Origin: Ophiodon elongatus
Taxonomy: Eukaryota > Chordata > Actinopteri > Perciformes > Hexagrammidae
DNA length: 64,000 nucleotides
Reading direction: 5' to 3'
NCBI GenBank assembly: GCA_016806645.1
Contig: JACSYO010001590.1
Coordinates: forward strand, 56,001 to 120,000
Shown here: positions 1-12,565 of the stretch, piece after piece
Position numbering within the stretch: the first letter of the stretch is position 1
How the letters are laid out: each line of letters begins with the position of its first letter
Position numbers and translations under genes: made by a program
The notes under the pieces: generated by a model
What the model was told of the DNA's origin: nothing
The model's database searches: none
What the model saw: the letters and a program-made list of their open reading frames with translations, nothing else

Positions 1-11
1 GATAATGCAGA

Positions 12-302
12 GCCCTCTCCTCTCCTCCCCTCTCCTCTCCTCTCCTCTCCCCTCCCCTCCTCCCTCCTCTCTTCTCTCCTCTCCTCTCCTCCCTCCTCTC
101 CTCCCCTCTCCTCTCCCCTCCCCTCCTCCCTCCTCTCCTCTCCCCTCCCCTCCCCTCTCCTCTCCTCTCCCCTCCCCTCCTCTCTCCTCTCCTCCCCTCC
201 CCTCCTCTCTCCTCTCCTCTCCTCTCCTCCCCTCCCGTCCCCTCTCCCGTCCCCTCTCCCCTCCACTCCCCTCCCCTCCTCTCCTCTCCTCTCCCCTCTC
301 CA
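12..302. repeat. CCTCT/CCCTCT pyrimidine microsatellite
   Basis: About 290 bases made almost only of C and T in 5- and 6-base units (cctct, cccct). Open frames across it encode only Ser/Pro/Leu repeats and are not genes. Confidence 0.95.
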
Positions 303-458
303 TTGTTTCTATGTGTTTCTCTCCTGCTTTCCAAACTAATCAGGGCATCTCAGCCGAGGAGCCAGAGGGGAGAATGACACCCTGAGCTGCTTCCTTCCTT
401 CCTTCCTTTTTATAATTCTCGCCCTCTCCTTCCCTCCAGCTCCACCATCTCCACCATC

Positions 459-489
459 TCCTCCTCCTCCTCCTCCTCCTCCTCCTCCT
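459..489. repeat. (CTC)n microsatellite
   Basis: Uninterrupted CTC trinucleotide run of about 10 units. Confidence 0.95.
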
Positions 490-599
490 TCTGTGGAGAG
501 TTGGATAAGTGGTGCTGCGGTGGAGGTGGGGGAGGCGGGGGTGGAGGTGGGGGGAGGGGGGAGGCAGGTCAGGAGGACTTCCAATTCACTCAGTGAAAC

Positions 600-900
600 C
601 CAAACTCGTCTTGGGGATTGTGTGGACGCGGCTCCCCGGCTCCAGGAGGCTCCTCCAGCATCGGGCGGGGCTTTAAGTCGGATAAATACTTGGCCAAGGG
701 CGAGAGCGTTACATAGAGATCTCTCCTTCTCTCCTTCCCTCTCCCGTCCCCCTCTTCTTTCCTTCCTCCTCTCCATGCTGAGTCTGGTGAGTCTCCTCTG
801 CTCAGCACACAGGGCGTGAAGCCGGGCGTCCTCGGGCCAAACCGGCCACATCACCGCCACCACCGAACCCTTCTGAGCCAGGTATTACCCAGAATTCCCT
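600..900 (+). promoter_or_regulatory. Possible promoter with GC box and ATAAATA box
   Basis: A GC-box core (gggcggggct) at 664-673 is followed about 10 bases later by an AT box (gataaatact). Further on there are two good donor-like sites: CTG|gtgagt at about 786 and a weaker CAG|gtatta at about 881. This could be a first exon of an unrecognised plus-strand gene nested in the kcnh5 intron, or just conserved non-coding DNA. No protein family is recognisable in the short open frame. Confidence 0.2.
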
Positions 901-1129
901 GCGAGCTGCAGCCTGTCAAGTGAGCCTCGTTTCCTTGATACCACCATCCCCTCTTCCCCCTCTGCCTCACCCTTTCTACCCGGTCTCTCCCGTTTGGTGT
1001 CGAGTCTCAAAATTTTGCTTTCTTCCCCAGAAAGTGAAATGAAGATTTCCCATCAGGGTTAAATCATCGATGTCGGTTCGTATTGAAAAAAGATCATTCT
1101 TCAATTTTCGTGCGTTTTCCTACAAAAGT

Positions 1130-1310
1130 CCAGCAACACAGGTTGATTTCCGCTGGTTACATGCGTACAGTCTTTTCAAAATAAACATCCATCCGCACAG
1201 GAAACCACTTAGTTAGGTAAAGGAAACAAAACTACTCGGGTTTAGTAAAAGATGGAGAAATATTCGTTGTTTGGGTTAAAATAACTTCAGAAGGACGTGA
1301 CAAAGACCCC
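1130..1310. repeat. Dispersed repeat fragment (CTTAGTTAGG family)
   Basis: The block containing accacttagttaggtaaagg and gtttgggttaaaataac shares wording with 20870-21150, 33340-33460, 48790-48820 and 62470-62575. I recognise this as a sequence type common in teleost genomes but cannot name the family. Confidence 0.5.
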
Positions 1311-2049
1311 TCGTTCCACACGGGGAACCAACAGCTGAAAGATTCATGTTTGTTGGAAAACATCTGAAGTAATTTCATGATATATGAATTACGGCACATT
1401 ATTTTACGTAGCAACGAACGCTGGATGAGACCAGCTCACACAGATGTTATTGTTTCCTGTTGTCAGATAATCGACTTGGAACTCTCTCCTCCATGAATGG
1501 CTCCATTGTTAGCTGACGGCCGTCTATTCCAGTTTCATTCAGAAACCAGACGTCTCCTTTCTGTTGCAGCTCTGCAGAGCTTCTCCTGCATCTCCTTCCC
1601 ATCTGACCGCCTCACCTCCGGGATCCGGCTCTCCTATTAAATTAACTTCACACCTTTCCTTCTGTATCCAGCAGGGGTTGATGATTGCTCTCCGCCCCCC
1701 TCCCCACACCCCGACATCTTCAATGACTATTTTTTTTTACGCAGAGGAAGAATAAAAAAGGGTTCAGAAAAGGAGTCGTCTCTCTACACAAAACTACAAG
1801 AGCCGAGGTCAACACCGACGAGGCTCGGATCCATTTTAACGTTCATACTTTGAGCCGTGCTTCCCGTAAACCTTTTCAGCCTCTGATGTTGTTGTCAAGT
1901 ACAAGAATGCACTAACTGGCGATTATAGGAATCAGACCGAAGAGCTTCAGCTCCTCAGAAAGGTCTCGAACGAGGCTGTTCACACAGCAATCACTGGGAC
2001 TCCTTAAATACACGTTGCAGCTCCCAGAGAAGAGAACCGGTCCTTCATC

Positions 2050-2190
2050 TGCAGACCGCCAGCAGACCGCCAGCAGACCGCCAGCAGACCGCCAGCAGAC
2101 CGCCACCAGACCGCCAGCAGACCGCCAGCAGACCGCCAGCAGACCGCCACCAGACCGCCTGCAGACCGTCATCAGCCCGCCACCAGACGT
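2050..2190. repeat. 11-bp minisatellite (agcagaccgcc)
   Basis: About 12 head-to-tail copies with a few single-base variants (cca for gca). The unit is not a multiple of 3, so all three frames stay open with rotated repeats; none is a gene. Confidence 0.95.
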
Positions 2191-2602
2191 CCCTGAGGAC
2201 CTTCAGCGTGTCGTCGCTGTAGAATGAACACTTTGTCAGGTTGATGCCTAATTTATGATGAAGAGGAAGATGACACGCTCCTCTCGGATAAAGCTTCAGA
2301 GATGACGCACTGAAACGCCTCTGAACAGACAACAGATCCACGAGAGTCAACGTCACATCAGAGGCTCCTCAGAACTTCTGAAGATGTAACGCTTTATACG
2401 GGATCCGGTTTATTTGGGGCCAGATTTTAAACGAGACGTGTAGATTAAAACAGACAGATTAAAACTTTAAGCTTCGCGTTGGTCTCACATGACGAGTTCA
2501 CGGGTCGTCGGAAAGATGAGAATCTGACAATCATGATGGTTTATTTCACAGCTTCTGGCTCCGATAAACGGAGAAGCTTTGGTCGTTGTTTGAAGAAAGC
2601 TG

Positions 2603-4062
2603 AGCAGCTGACTCCAGCACCATAGGAGGAGGAGCAGGAGGAGCAGCTGACTCCAGCACCATAGGAGGAGGAGCAGGAGGAGCAGCTGACTCCAGCACCA
2701 TAGGAGGAGGAGCAGGAGGAGCAGCTGACTCCAGCACCATAGGAGGAGGAGCAGGAGGAGCAGCTGACTCCAGCACCATAGGAGGAGGAGGAGGAGGAGC
2801 AGCTGACTCCAGCACCATAGGAGGAGGAGGAGGAGCAGCTGACTCCAGCACCATAGGAGGAGGAGGAGGAGCAGCTGACTCCAGCACCATAGGAGGAGGG
2901 GCAGCTCAGCACCATAGGAGGAGGAGGAGGAGGAGGAGCAGCTGACTCCAGCATAGGGGAGGAGGAGGGGCCATAGGAGGAGGAGCAGCTGACTCCAGCA
3001 CCATAGGAGGAGGAGGAGGAGCAGCTGACTCCGCACCATAGGAGGAGGAGGAGGAGCAGCTGACTCCAGCACCATAGGAGGAGGAGGAGGAGCAGCTGAC
3101 TCCAGCACCATAGGAGGAGGAGCAGGAGGAGCAGCTGACTCCAGCACCATAGGAGGAGGAGCAGGAGGAGCAGCTGACTCCAGCACCATAGGAGGAGGAG
3201 GAGGAGCAGCTGCTCCAGCACAGGAGGAGGAGCAGGAGTGACTCCAGCACCATGGAGGAGGAGGAGGAGGAGCAGCTGACTCCAGCACCATAGGAGGAGG
3301 AGGAGGAGGAGGGGAAGGAGGAGGAGGAGGAGGAGCAGCTGACTCCAGCACCATAGGAGGAGGAGGAGGAACAGCTGACTCCAGCACCATAGGAGGAGGA
3401 GGAGCAGCTGACTCCAGCACCATAGGAGGAGGAACAGCTGACTCCAGCACCATAGGAGGAGGAGGAGGAGCAGCTGACTCCAGCACCATAGGAGGAGGAG
3501 CAGCAGACTCCAGCACCATAGGAGGAGGAGGAGGAGGAGCAGCTGACTCCAGCACCATAGGAGGAGGAGCAGGAGGAGCAGCTGACTCCAGCACCATAGG
3601 AGGAGGAGGAGGAGCAGCTGACTCCAGCACCATAGGAGGAGGAGGAGGAGCAGCTGACTCCAGCACCATCACCACAGAAGGTGGAGGAGGAGCAGCATCA
3701 CAGAAGGAGGAGGAGGAGGAGCAGCATCACAGAAGGAGGAGGAGGAGGAGCAGCTGACTCCAGCACCATCACCACAGAAGGTGGAGGAGGAGCAGCATCA
3801 CAGAAGGAGGAGGAGGAGGAGCAGCTGACTCCAGCACCATAGGAGGAGGAGCAGCTGACTCCAGCACCATAGGAGGAGGAGGAGGAGCAGCTGACTCCAG
3901 CACCATCACCACAGAAGGTGGAGGAGGAGCAGCATCACAGAAGGAGGAGGAGGAGGAGCAGCATCACAGAAGGAGGAGGAGGAGGAGCAGCTGACTCCAG
4001 CACCATCACCACAGAAGGTGGAGGAGGAGCAGCATCACAGAAGGAGGAGGAGGAGGAGCAGC
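2603..4062. repeat. Large GGA-rich minisatellite with CAGCTGACTCCAGCACCAT core
   Basis: About 1.46 kb of tandem units of variable length: a conserved core (cagctgactccagcaccata) plus a variable number of GGA triplets. I count roughly 30 CAGCTG cores. From about 3665 a variant unit appears (catcaccacagaaggtgg and agcatcacagaagg). Open frames with Pro/Ala or Ser/Cys repeats on the minus strand are translations of the array. Confidence 0.95.
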
Positions 4063-4589
4063 GTCTCCTCTCATCACATCGCTGCTGCCCCATGAATGTT
4101 TCAGAGACTCTTTACATCAGAGAGACGTTAAGCTTCACTCACACGTCGGGAGGAAGTGGCTCTTGAAAAGGCACAATGGTGATATTTAGTAACGCAGTAT
4201 AAAGATTGATTTTCCACAGTTATTAATGTTTTTCTGTGTGTGTTTATTTGTGTAAATGAAACTAGTAAACACAGGAGAGCTGAGCCCTGTTATTTATGTG
4301 TTGTTTTAGATATCAGTGAGAACTCTGATGTGTTATCAGCACAGATGGAGGCGGGTGTTTCTCTTTCTTCTGTGTGAGGGAAACATGAACTGTAAATATT
4401 ACTGATGATGTTTAAAAAGTGTTTTATAATCACATGATGGTTGAAGCCCTGAGTGTTGAAGGTGTGATGGGACACGAGATATCGTGATAAAAAGATGCTA
4501 CAATTAGATTTAATGAAGTTATGGAAATTATGGTTTATGATGATAATCTCTCTTTAATGGAGCTTCATCAAAGGTTTATGGTTCCATAC

Positions 4590-4885
4590 ATTAACTGTTG
4601 TGTGTCAGTGTGCAGCGCTGTGTGTTAATGTGGGTGTGTATTTGTGCAGGTGAACTGTGTGTTTATGTGTGTGTATTTGTGTGTTTGTGTGTGTGTGTAT
4701 TTGTGCGGGTGCACTGTGTATTTACGTGTGTGTATTTGTGCGGGTGCATTTCTGTTTATGTGTGTATTTGTTCAGTGCACTTTATGTGTGTATTTGTGTT
4801 TTGTGCTGGTACAGTGTGTGTATCTGGTGTATTTCGGAGCTTTGTTCAGAAGTGTGTGTGTGTGTGTGTGTGTGTGTGTCTGAGT
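4590..4885. repeat. TG-rich degenerate repeat ending in (GT)n
   Basis: Diverged units such as gtgtgtatttgtgcgggtgca, ending in a pure GT run at about 4852-4879. Encodes Val/Cys/Tyr-rich frames that are not genes. Confidence 0.85.
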
Positions 4886-5015
4886 GATTGCTTGCCAGCT
4901 GAACGTGATGGCGTTCCTCAGAAGGAGGAGAGCTGGTTCAGGTCTCTGCTGACGGACTCAGATACGTTAAGAGGTTCGTTCATCCCGAACCGTCTCAGGG
5001 CAAACGAGGCGTGAG

Positions 5016-5478
5016 ACATGAGGGAGGACAGAGGGAGGACAGAGGGAGGACAGAGGGAGAACAGAGGGAGGGACAGAGGGAGGGACAGAGGGAGGGACAG
5101 AGGGAGGACAGAGGGAGGGAGACACAGGGAGTGACAGAGGGAGGACAGAGGGAGGGAGACACAGGGAGGGACAGAGGGAGGACAGAGGGAGGGAGACACA
5201 GGGAGGGACAGAGGGAGGACAGAGGGAGGGAGACACAGGGAGGGACAGAGGGAGGACAGAGGGAGGGAGACACAGGGAGGGACAGAGGGACGGACAGAGG
5301 GAGGACAGAGGGAGGGAGACAGGGACAGAGGGAGGGAGACACAGGGAGGGACAGAGGGAGGACAGAGGGAGGGAGACACAGGGAGGGACAGAGGGAGGGA
5401 CAGAGGGAGGGAGACACAGGGAGGGACAGAGGGACGGACAGAGGGAGGACAGAGGGAGGGAGACAGGGACAGAGTCTC
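5016..5478. repeat. G-rich ~38-bp minisatellite (gggagggacagagggagg)
   Basis: Purine-rich array of gggaggacagagggagggagacaca-type units with a period near 38 bases and some shorter internal repeats. The plus strand contains many runs of four GGG tracts separated by 1-5 bases. Confidence 0.95.
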
Positions 5479-5551
5479 ACGGATCGTCCTCCTCACACTA
5501 ACAGGAGGACGAGTCATTCAGATGTCTCGTGGATTATAGGAGGTCTGCAGA

Positions 5552-5610
5552 CAGACTGACTGACTGCAGACAGACTGACTGACTGCAGACAGACTGACTG
5601 ACTGCAGACA
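5552..5610. repeat. 19-bp tandem repeat (cagacagactgactgactg)
   Basis: Three copies immediately after the 5.0-5.5 kb G-rich array. Confidence 0.9.
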
Positions 5611-5994
5611 GAAGGAAACACGGTCACAAACCAAAAATAAGAAACGATCAATAATCTGGCTCAATATCATATTCTGTGTCTGTGTTTCTGTTCACGTATG
5701 TGGGGAATTTGTGCACAGATATCGATATCTGACTCAAATAGCTTGATCGGGTATCAGAAACAATGTAACAATCTGGAATCGGATACCATTATTTTAATAA
5801 ACAGCAATTCAGCAAATTGACCGTATGTATTTATTTGTTACATTTTGTTTTGGAAAGTTAGAAAAAGTCATCTTCAAGTCGAGCCTGATGTTGTCTTTTA
5901 CGTGAAAGAAGGATCACAGTGTCTCTCAGAGAGGCTGCAGCTCAGGGATCTAACTCTGGGACTCGGTACTCTGGACCGGGCGAAACCCAAAGCC

Positions 5995-6137
<143 letters not shown>

Positions 6138-6159
6138 CGTAGATCGGTGCATCCCGAGT

Positions 6160-6905
6160 ATTCTTCTATTTGTGGATGTTTTTTCTTTTATTCTTGTCTA
6201 TTACATCTATTTTTGTCTTTAAAGTCTCCTGTAAATTCGCGTTTTTCTACAAACACTAAAGTCTGGTGCTTTTTTTTTTATTATTATTATTACCCGTTTT
6301 ATCTCATATTTTTAGTCGTGGAGTTTTTACGTTTACTCTCATGTTCTGAGAGGTGAATAATTTAAGTTTATGTCAAGGCACTCTGGCTTTCAATCACCAT
6401 TCAGTCCAATTATATCATATTTGAGTTTCTATTGTTTTACTTATTTATGTACTTGTGTACTGTGTGATTATTTATTTATTAAACTTGTTCTATTCTTGTT
6501 TTCTTACGTCTCTGGTTAGTTTTCCCCATCAACTCTGCTGCTGTAAACACTCAGACATACACTGTCAGAAACAAATGTGTACCTATATTATTCTAAATTA
6601 TATTTACATATTCGACCTACCTCATAAAGTATCCTGTGACTTTCCATATTTATTCAAGCATCCTTGCACTTTTATTTCCATTTCACCGTCATTCATGTTG
6701 TGTTTTATGTTCATATATACACTTTTTATATATATTTATATGTGTACATAGTAGTTAAATGGTTACTCTTACTTTTGTTCTATTTTGTTGTTTTTATTTG
6801 TCTATTTCTGCGTTTGTACGTTGAGAGCGATGGAAAAACTGGAGTCAGATTCCTTGAATGCGTGTGCATACACGGCCAATAAAGCTAAATTATGATTATG
6901 ATTAT
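6160..6905 (+). mobile_element. Retroelement 3'-tail-like sequence (ggccaataaagct...gattatgatta)
   Basis: T-rich stretch ending in ggccaataaagctaaattatgattatgatta. That is a typical teleost non-LTR or SINE tail: a polyadenylation-like AATAAA followed by short tandem units. No reverse transcriptase remnant is seen, so the family is uncertain. Confidence 0.45.
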
Positions 6906-8565
6906 CTTATAACGGCTCCAGTTCACACGTCGCCTGACAGCGAAGTAAAAACGTAGTTTATCTACCTCAGAAAGGTTAACTTAAAAAAACAGAATCTCTG
7001 GACAGGTGTTGGAAATTTGCGTTTTTTTGCTACAAAACACTAAATTCTGGAAGATCAATTATTCGCCATGGCGATAGCAGTGACCAGCCCTACTCTGCCT
7101 CTGATTGGCTGGAACTCTTTGCTTCTGTTGGTTGGGTTATGTTTCGGCATGAGGAGTGAGATTGTTTTGGGTTAAAGGAAAGAATATATGTTCGTGCCAG
7201 AGCATTAAAAACAATGTCTCCGGATACCGAGGGGCCACTGAGCCTTTTGCATCCCTGAGCTTCAGTAATGGATATTTCATGTTGGTATTGTCACATCACA
7301 TGGTTGTCGTCTTCCTGCTGCTTGGTTACTGAACGTCAAAATGGAGAGCGCCTGTCACAGAAGTAGAGAGAGAGAAAGGAACAACTAAAGCAGGGAAGTC
7401 GGCCCGCCTCAGAACAGCAGACAAACTCCTTCCGTTAAAATGTTGATGGACAGATATGTCCTCCATCCCTGGAGAAAACTGAGCATAACAAACCTGAGCC
7501 TCATCTGTATCCAGCCTGTATTTTAAGGACGGAGAAGAAGTGACCTCACTTTAAAAGCATTAACTGGTTAAGTTGCAGAAACCCGTCGCCTCCAAACTTT
7601 GGAAGGTCAAAGCTTCGCGGCGCTCGACCAACGGGCCAATCAGGGGCCGGGCCCGATCTGTCTGCCGCTCTCCCCTCGAGACAAGACATCTGTGTGTCGC
7701 CATCCGTGAGCGTTTGTCAAGTGAGATTAGGTTTGAATCAAAGAAAGAGGAGAGGTCAGAGCGGAGTGTAAACAGGCAGAAGACCCGACATCCAGCGTTT
7801 GATCCACAGCTCGTCTTCATCGCTTCATCGTCTTCCTCTCCCTCCATCTCTCGTTCTCCTGACAGACATTCTTTCTCTTTGTTGACTTTATGTTTTCATG
7901 CAGCCGTTAAGACGTTTTTAGGGTCAATTATCTGAAAATATGCATTTCTTTATTCTATTTCTATAAGCACGAGTCCTGAATGTCTATAAAAAGGACATCT
8001 TTGAGAAGAAATACGTCTTTTGAGAGCTGATAAGTGAATGTATTGTCTGCAAACTCAATCAATCAATCAACCAATCAGGTTAATCTGCTGACAGATCCCG
8101 ACATGAACAATAGCCTCAACCTCATTCTCTGAAGGTTAAGCTTTTTTCCACTTTGCATTTGTTATAAACAGCAAAAAAAAAAAAAAAGAAGCCTCCCTTG
8201 ACTTTCATCAATCAAAAGAACAAAGCATTGTGGGACAGTTTGCTTCGACATCGTTTAATCTTCTGACTAAACCTCCAAGATTCACCAACAATTTACTTTC
8301 TGAAAATTGCTGCAAGACATCTGGACCAAAATCTACTTATCAGCAACTTAACATTTACAACTCGATGAATTATTGTAAAAAAAACTTTATTAAAGTGAAA
8401 CCTAACATTAATCGATTGAGATGGTTTACTTTTAACAAACCAATGACCTTTTCTGAAATAGTTACCAAAATCAATGCAGCAGAACCAGAGAGATCTTCTT
8501 CTGTATTCCACTCATTGTTGCATTATGGGTAATGTAGGCTTCGAGAACAAAGATTGGGGTACTAC

Positions 8566-8757
8566 GGGCAGTTTAGAGTCCAGTTAACCTGAGCTGCAAG
8601 TCTTTGGACTGTTGGGGGAACCGGAGAACCCGGAGGGAACCCACGCTGCCACGGGGAGAACGTGCAGACTCCACACAGAAGGACCGCTGGGATCGGGGAT
8701 CGAACCCAGGCCCGTCGTGACAGTGCTAGCCACTACACCTCCGTGCAGCCCACTAAT
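8566..8757. mobile_element. Teleost interspersed repeat, copy 1
   Basis: Contains the phrases tctttggactg, aaccggagaacccggag, agactccacacagaagg and gggatcgaaccc, shared with 23060-23235. I recognise it as a very common fish repeat; its class is not clear to me. Read on the minus strand, gggttcgatccc resembles a tRNA B-box. Confidence 0.7.
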
Positions 8758-8799
8758 TAACTATATTTAGAAGTTAATTCACACTTCTTTTTTTTTTTT

Positions 8800-8955
8800 T
8801 GCTTTTATTACTATTGTTGTTGTGTGTTATGTTGATATCTTTGGATGTATGTTTTTATAAGTAGAATGCTTTCTTTTATGGCTGCAGTTTGGATGAAAAA
8901 GGCCCGAGACAAATGTTGCACTCTGTGGGACAATAAAGTAAATCTTCAATTAAAT
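8800..8955 (+). mobile_element. Retroelement tail-like sequence
   Basis: Ends tgcactctgtgggacaataa followed by agtaaatcttc, a tail type also seen at 11095-11165 and 34008-34050. No coding part. Confidence 0.4.
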
Positions 8956-10189
8956 TCCCTGTGACTTAGAGATACATTTATTGACGACATACTAATATAT
9001 ATTATAGCAGACGGTCTCGTACTGGTGAATTAAAGAGCAATAAAGGCAAAGCTGGGGAGGATAAACCACAGACAAACTTATTTTTCACAACCACAAAATG
9101 AGTTCTCGTTAACGTCTTATAACTCCTCTGGAAAGCAGCAGTAAATGATTTATTAACCATTAACAAAGCTTAGTGGTACCAAATGATCGTTCCTCTCTCG
9201 TAAAAGTGATCCGTCATGTCGTCGTACTCGTAGGGAACCAACATGGAAGCCTGAGCTGGTGGAGCTGCCCACACAGCCTGTGTGATGGTCGGCCACGCCA
9301 AGAAGACTATCAGTCACCGCCAGGCAGAAGGACGAGTCATGTCTCTGTATTGTTTACTAGCGAGCTGAGGCCGTTTGCTGTCCCGTTGCCAGGAACAAAC
9401 AATATGGAAGACGGCCCGGGGGGGGGGAGCTGGCTCGGCCCCCCTGATACTAAACTCCAGGGCAGATCGGACTGAGACAAAGACAAAAGACAAAAACACC
9501 GTCATTCCCAAAATGAGATTTGTCCTTTTTTTAAAACGCCTGCTCCCACCAAGAGACTGACATGTGGGGAAACGGCTTCACGGTGCTTTAAATATGACTG
9601 AATCATAACACTTCCAGAGTCCTCTGGAGTTCTGGCAAATGGAGAAAATTGGCTTGAAGATTTGCACAATGTGAGGAACACTGGTGTTTCCTGCCAAACA
9701 CTTTAAGGAGAGAAAAAATAAATAAGCATTGGCGGCGTGCCTTCTGCTTCTGGACTCACAAGATGTTGGTGTGCCTTTGCTCCGTTACAGGAAGAAGACG
9801 TATAAACCCATGTGACGGACCTCCAGTTTCTAACGATCTGAAACCTCAACTCTTCTTTCTGGAGACACTGTTGCTCCGGTTCTACCGTGGAGCCCAATGC
9901 ACCAACTCTAGATTGTTGTTTTGCATCCTGAAATGAGGACTACATTTGTTTCTACCAATGGGAAACTTGACCTGGGTTGTTTAGTTTAAACTGCCCCGTT
10001 AAGAGTACTTGAAGGCATCGTGGGTTGACAGCGGTTGTGGCAAATCAACCTGGGTTGAGGTTTGGTTACGGTTGGCCAACTAAAACACCAAGCACCAAAC
10101 GTCCATGAAAAACATCAATATCTTCAGCTTTCATATGAAGAGTCTGTGCTCAGGGAGGAACAGAAGATTGGGAACGACCCATTTCGAGG

Positions 10190-10425
10190 TGTTGATCAGA
10201 CCAGGTGGAAAACAGTGTGTTTTTTTGCAATAACTTGCATCTTTTTTGTTGTTTTATTTTATTTCATACTTGTCTTAATCTGTTTTAGCTTGTTTTTTTA
10301 TTTTCTATTTGTGACTCTTCAAAGAATCTTGAACTCTTGAATGTGTTTCTTTTGCACTCTGTCTATTTCTTTTTCCTTGTTGCTGAAATGTGCAATATAA
10401 ATAAACTTGCCTTTCCTTGCCTCGT
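10190..10425 (+). mobile_element. Retroelement tail-like sequence (aataaacttgcctttccttgcc)
   Basis: T-rich sequence ending in tgcaatataaataaacttgcc and short ttgcc units, as in dispersed teleost retroelement tails. Family not assigned. Confidence 0.4.
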
Positions 10426-10734
10426 TGTTGATAGGCAACCAATAAATGAGTGCTAACCTTAGCTGGACACAAACATTAACCTGTATGCCTCCTAGTAGTT
10501 AATGGTAGAGTTTTAATGAGTGAAAACATCCACACAGAAGTACTGTGCTAATTTGCTTCCGGCTGTTTTCTGATCAGATTGTTGTAACTGTGGTTGGTAA
10601 AGTCATGTAGCTCCGGTTATCCAGCAAAAGTCACTACAAGGAGAAAAGATGCAAAGTGCTCAGCAACTTAAAAGCAAGCACTCGAAATGCTCTCATTGAG
10701 AACAAAGAAAAAAAAACAAGGCTGCTAAAACCAG

Positions 10735-11058
10735 GAGGCAACCTCCGATTCTGAAAAGTGAAGCCAAAGCTGAAGTGTCTTCAACCTGCATTCTCTTTAA
10801 TGTCCTTTAGGGGGCGACTCCTCTGGTTGTATAGAAGTCAAAGCTTCATGTGTTAAAGCTGCATTATCTCTCCTGCCCACCAGGGGGCGACTCCTCTGGT
10901 TGTATAGAAGTCAAAGCTTCATGTGTTAAAGCTGCATTCTCTCTCCTGACCACCAGGGGGCGACTCCTCTGGTTGTATAGAAGTCTATAGAAAATGACTG
11001 CTTTATGGTCAAACAGACCATGAAGCAGGGGATGCTTTAGGGGCGGGGCTACGTGAAT
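10735..11058 (+). repeat. Dispersed repeat copy with three 73-bp CTCF-like units
   Basis: Begins at gaggcaacctccgattctga. It then has about three copies of the 73-bp unit (gggggcgactcctctggttg...) and finishes with the tctatagaaaatgac and aaagcatc-type module (gcaggggatgctttaggggc). The first unit is degenerate upstream of the G-run. Units 2 and 3 have CCCACCAGGGGGCGA and CCACCAGGGGGCGA. Confidence 0.85.
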
Positions 11059-11094
11059 TACGTTTCACATGTTGTACTTTTATGCATGACTGTA

Positions 11095-11165
11095 TGATCT
11101 GTTTTTCTATGCAGAAGCTTGGAGCCCGACACAAATTTCCCTGCGGGACGATAAAGTACATATTA
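11095..11165 (+). mobile_element. Retroelement tail fragment
   Basis: Reads cccgacacaaatttccctgc then gggacgataaagtacatatt. It resembles the tail at 34008-34050. Confidence 0.4.
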
Positions 11166-12519
11166 TATTTTCTTAATAAAAAGGCCAAAGTGAACTGCAG
11201 GTCTGTGACAGGACTTGTACTCTGGTCTCCTGCATAGAAACATTCATTTTGAAATGAATTGTTCATACACAGAGTTCCTGAGGATTCTGTGACTCCCACT
11301 GTGCCGTACACAGGTTGATCTGCTGCTCATGTCTAGAGGGCCCCAGGAGCAGCAGATAGACCAGAATGCAATGCAGACACTCGACAGTTTAAATGTTCAG
11401 TTAAGTCTCTTTACACCTGTTCTCATGGTGCAACACAGCTTTCTAGGAATTGTTTCCATCACTGAGCAGAAAACAACACATCTAAAGAGGTTCCATATGA
11501 GCAACCTGTGCCACGTCTTTGCATGATGAGATGAATCCTCACGAGCGTTGAAGCATACAAAACGCGTTGAATTATGTAAAGCAGCTTTGGCCTGGAGGCC
11601 GGAAGCTTCTAGGGAAAATAAATGCAACCGATAGGGATTTCACCAAAGAATCGCACGTTAGGAGACGCTTCACTTATCATTTTTTAGGTAATCTTCTTAA
11701 TAAAATTGTACAGAAACCTATCCATTTTTCTGTTTAATAAAAGGTCACTACTGTACTTCTGTCTGTTCTGTTTGTTATTCCTCCGTCAAAGCCTCCAAGG
11801 CGACGACGTGATGAAAAAAAGAAAAGTAGTCGTCTGTACTCTGAGTTTTGCAGACTGTGCATACAGTTTAATAATTGATTCCCTGAAAGTAACTTCTCCT
11901 GCAGGATGTAGACGTTGTTACACAAGCTCCTTCAGGCCAGCGGGGACAGCAAACACTCCAGAAAGAAAAAGGCTTCTGTGAGACTTTTCTTAGGGGGAAA
12001 AACAAATCTCCCAACACAGCTGGAAGGGTTTAATCCTTAAAGATTGTAAAACCACGAGATATAAAACAGAACAAACGCTGTTAAAACCATGAACATGGGT
12101 ATTATTTGCCTTCTTCTCCCACTGGAAGCTACTTAAATATCTTAAACCACGAGAAAAACTTGAGAAGCACCGTGAGCATCTGTAACTTTAGATGTAGAAA
12201 ACTACAATTACAAGAACTGATAGAAATGTTATGCAATAAGCACAGTCAAAACAATAGCTGGTAGACTGTCAGTATGTTTGTATGGACACTAAGTGACTAG
12301 AATAAATCTGATTGTATTGTATCCGCCTGTAGCTGGGGGCCCCTGGGGCCCCTGAGGCCCCTGAGGGGCTGTAAACAAAAATGTACCAAGTAGGAAAGTT
12401 TGTGCTCTCTTGCGCAATGTTTCACCTGCAAAGAGTTGCGTGTTCCTCTGTGAAGTGTCTACTGCGATTGCTGCAGCAACTTTTCCCATTTGATGCAACA
12501 CACAGGCGCTATTTCACTA

Positions 12520-12565
12520 GTCCTAAAGGAAGGAAAGGAAGGAAGGACGGAAGGAAGGAAAGCAA
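12520..12565. repeat. Degenerate (GGAA)n repeat
   Basis: Short run of ggaaggaaggacggaaggaa units. Confidence 0.8.

Noticed and set aside
336..863. Open frames on both strands near 340-860
   Set aside because: Low-complexity Gly/Pro/Arg content driven by the CTC run and G-rich sequence; no recognisable family.
2485..3675. 396-codon open frame on the minus strand rich in MVLESAAPPPPP
   Set aside because: It is the translation of the 2.6-4.06 kb minisatellite; other frames are equally open, and it has no domain or splice context.
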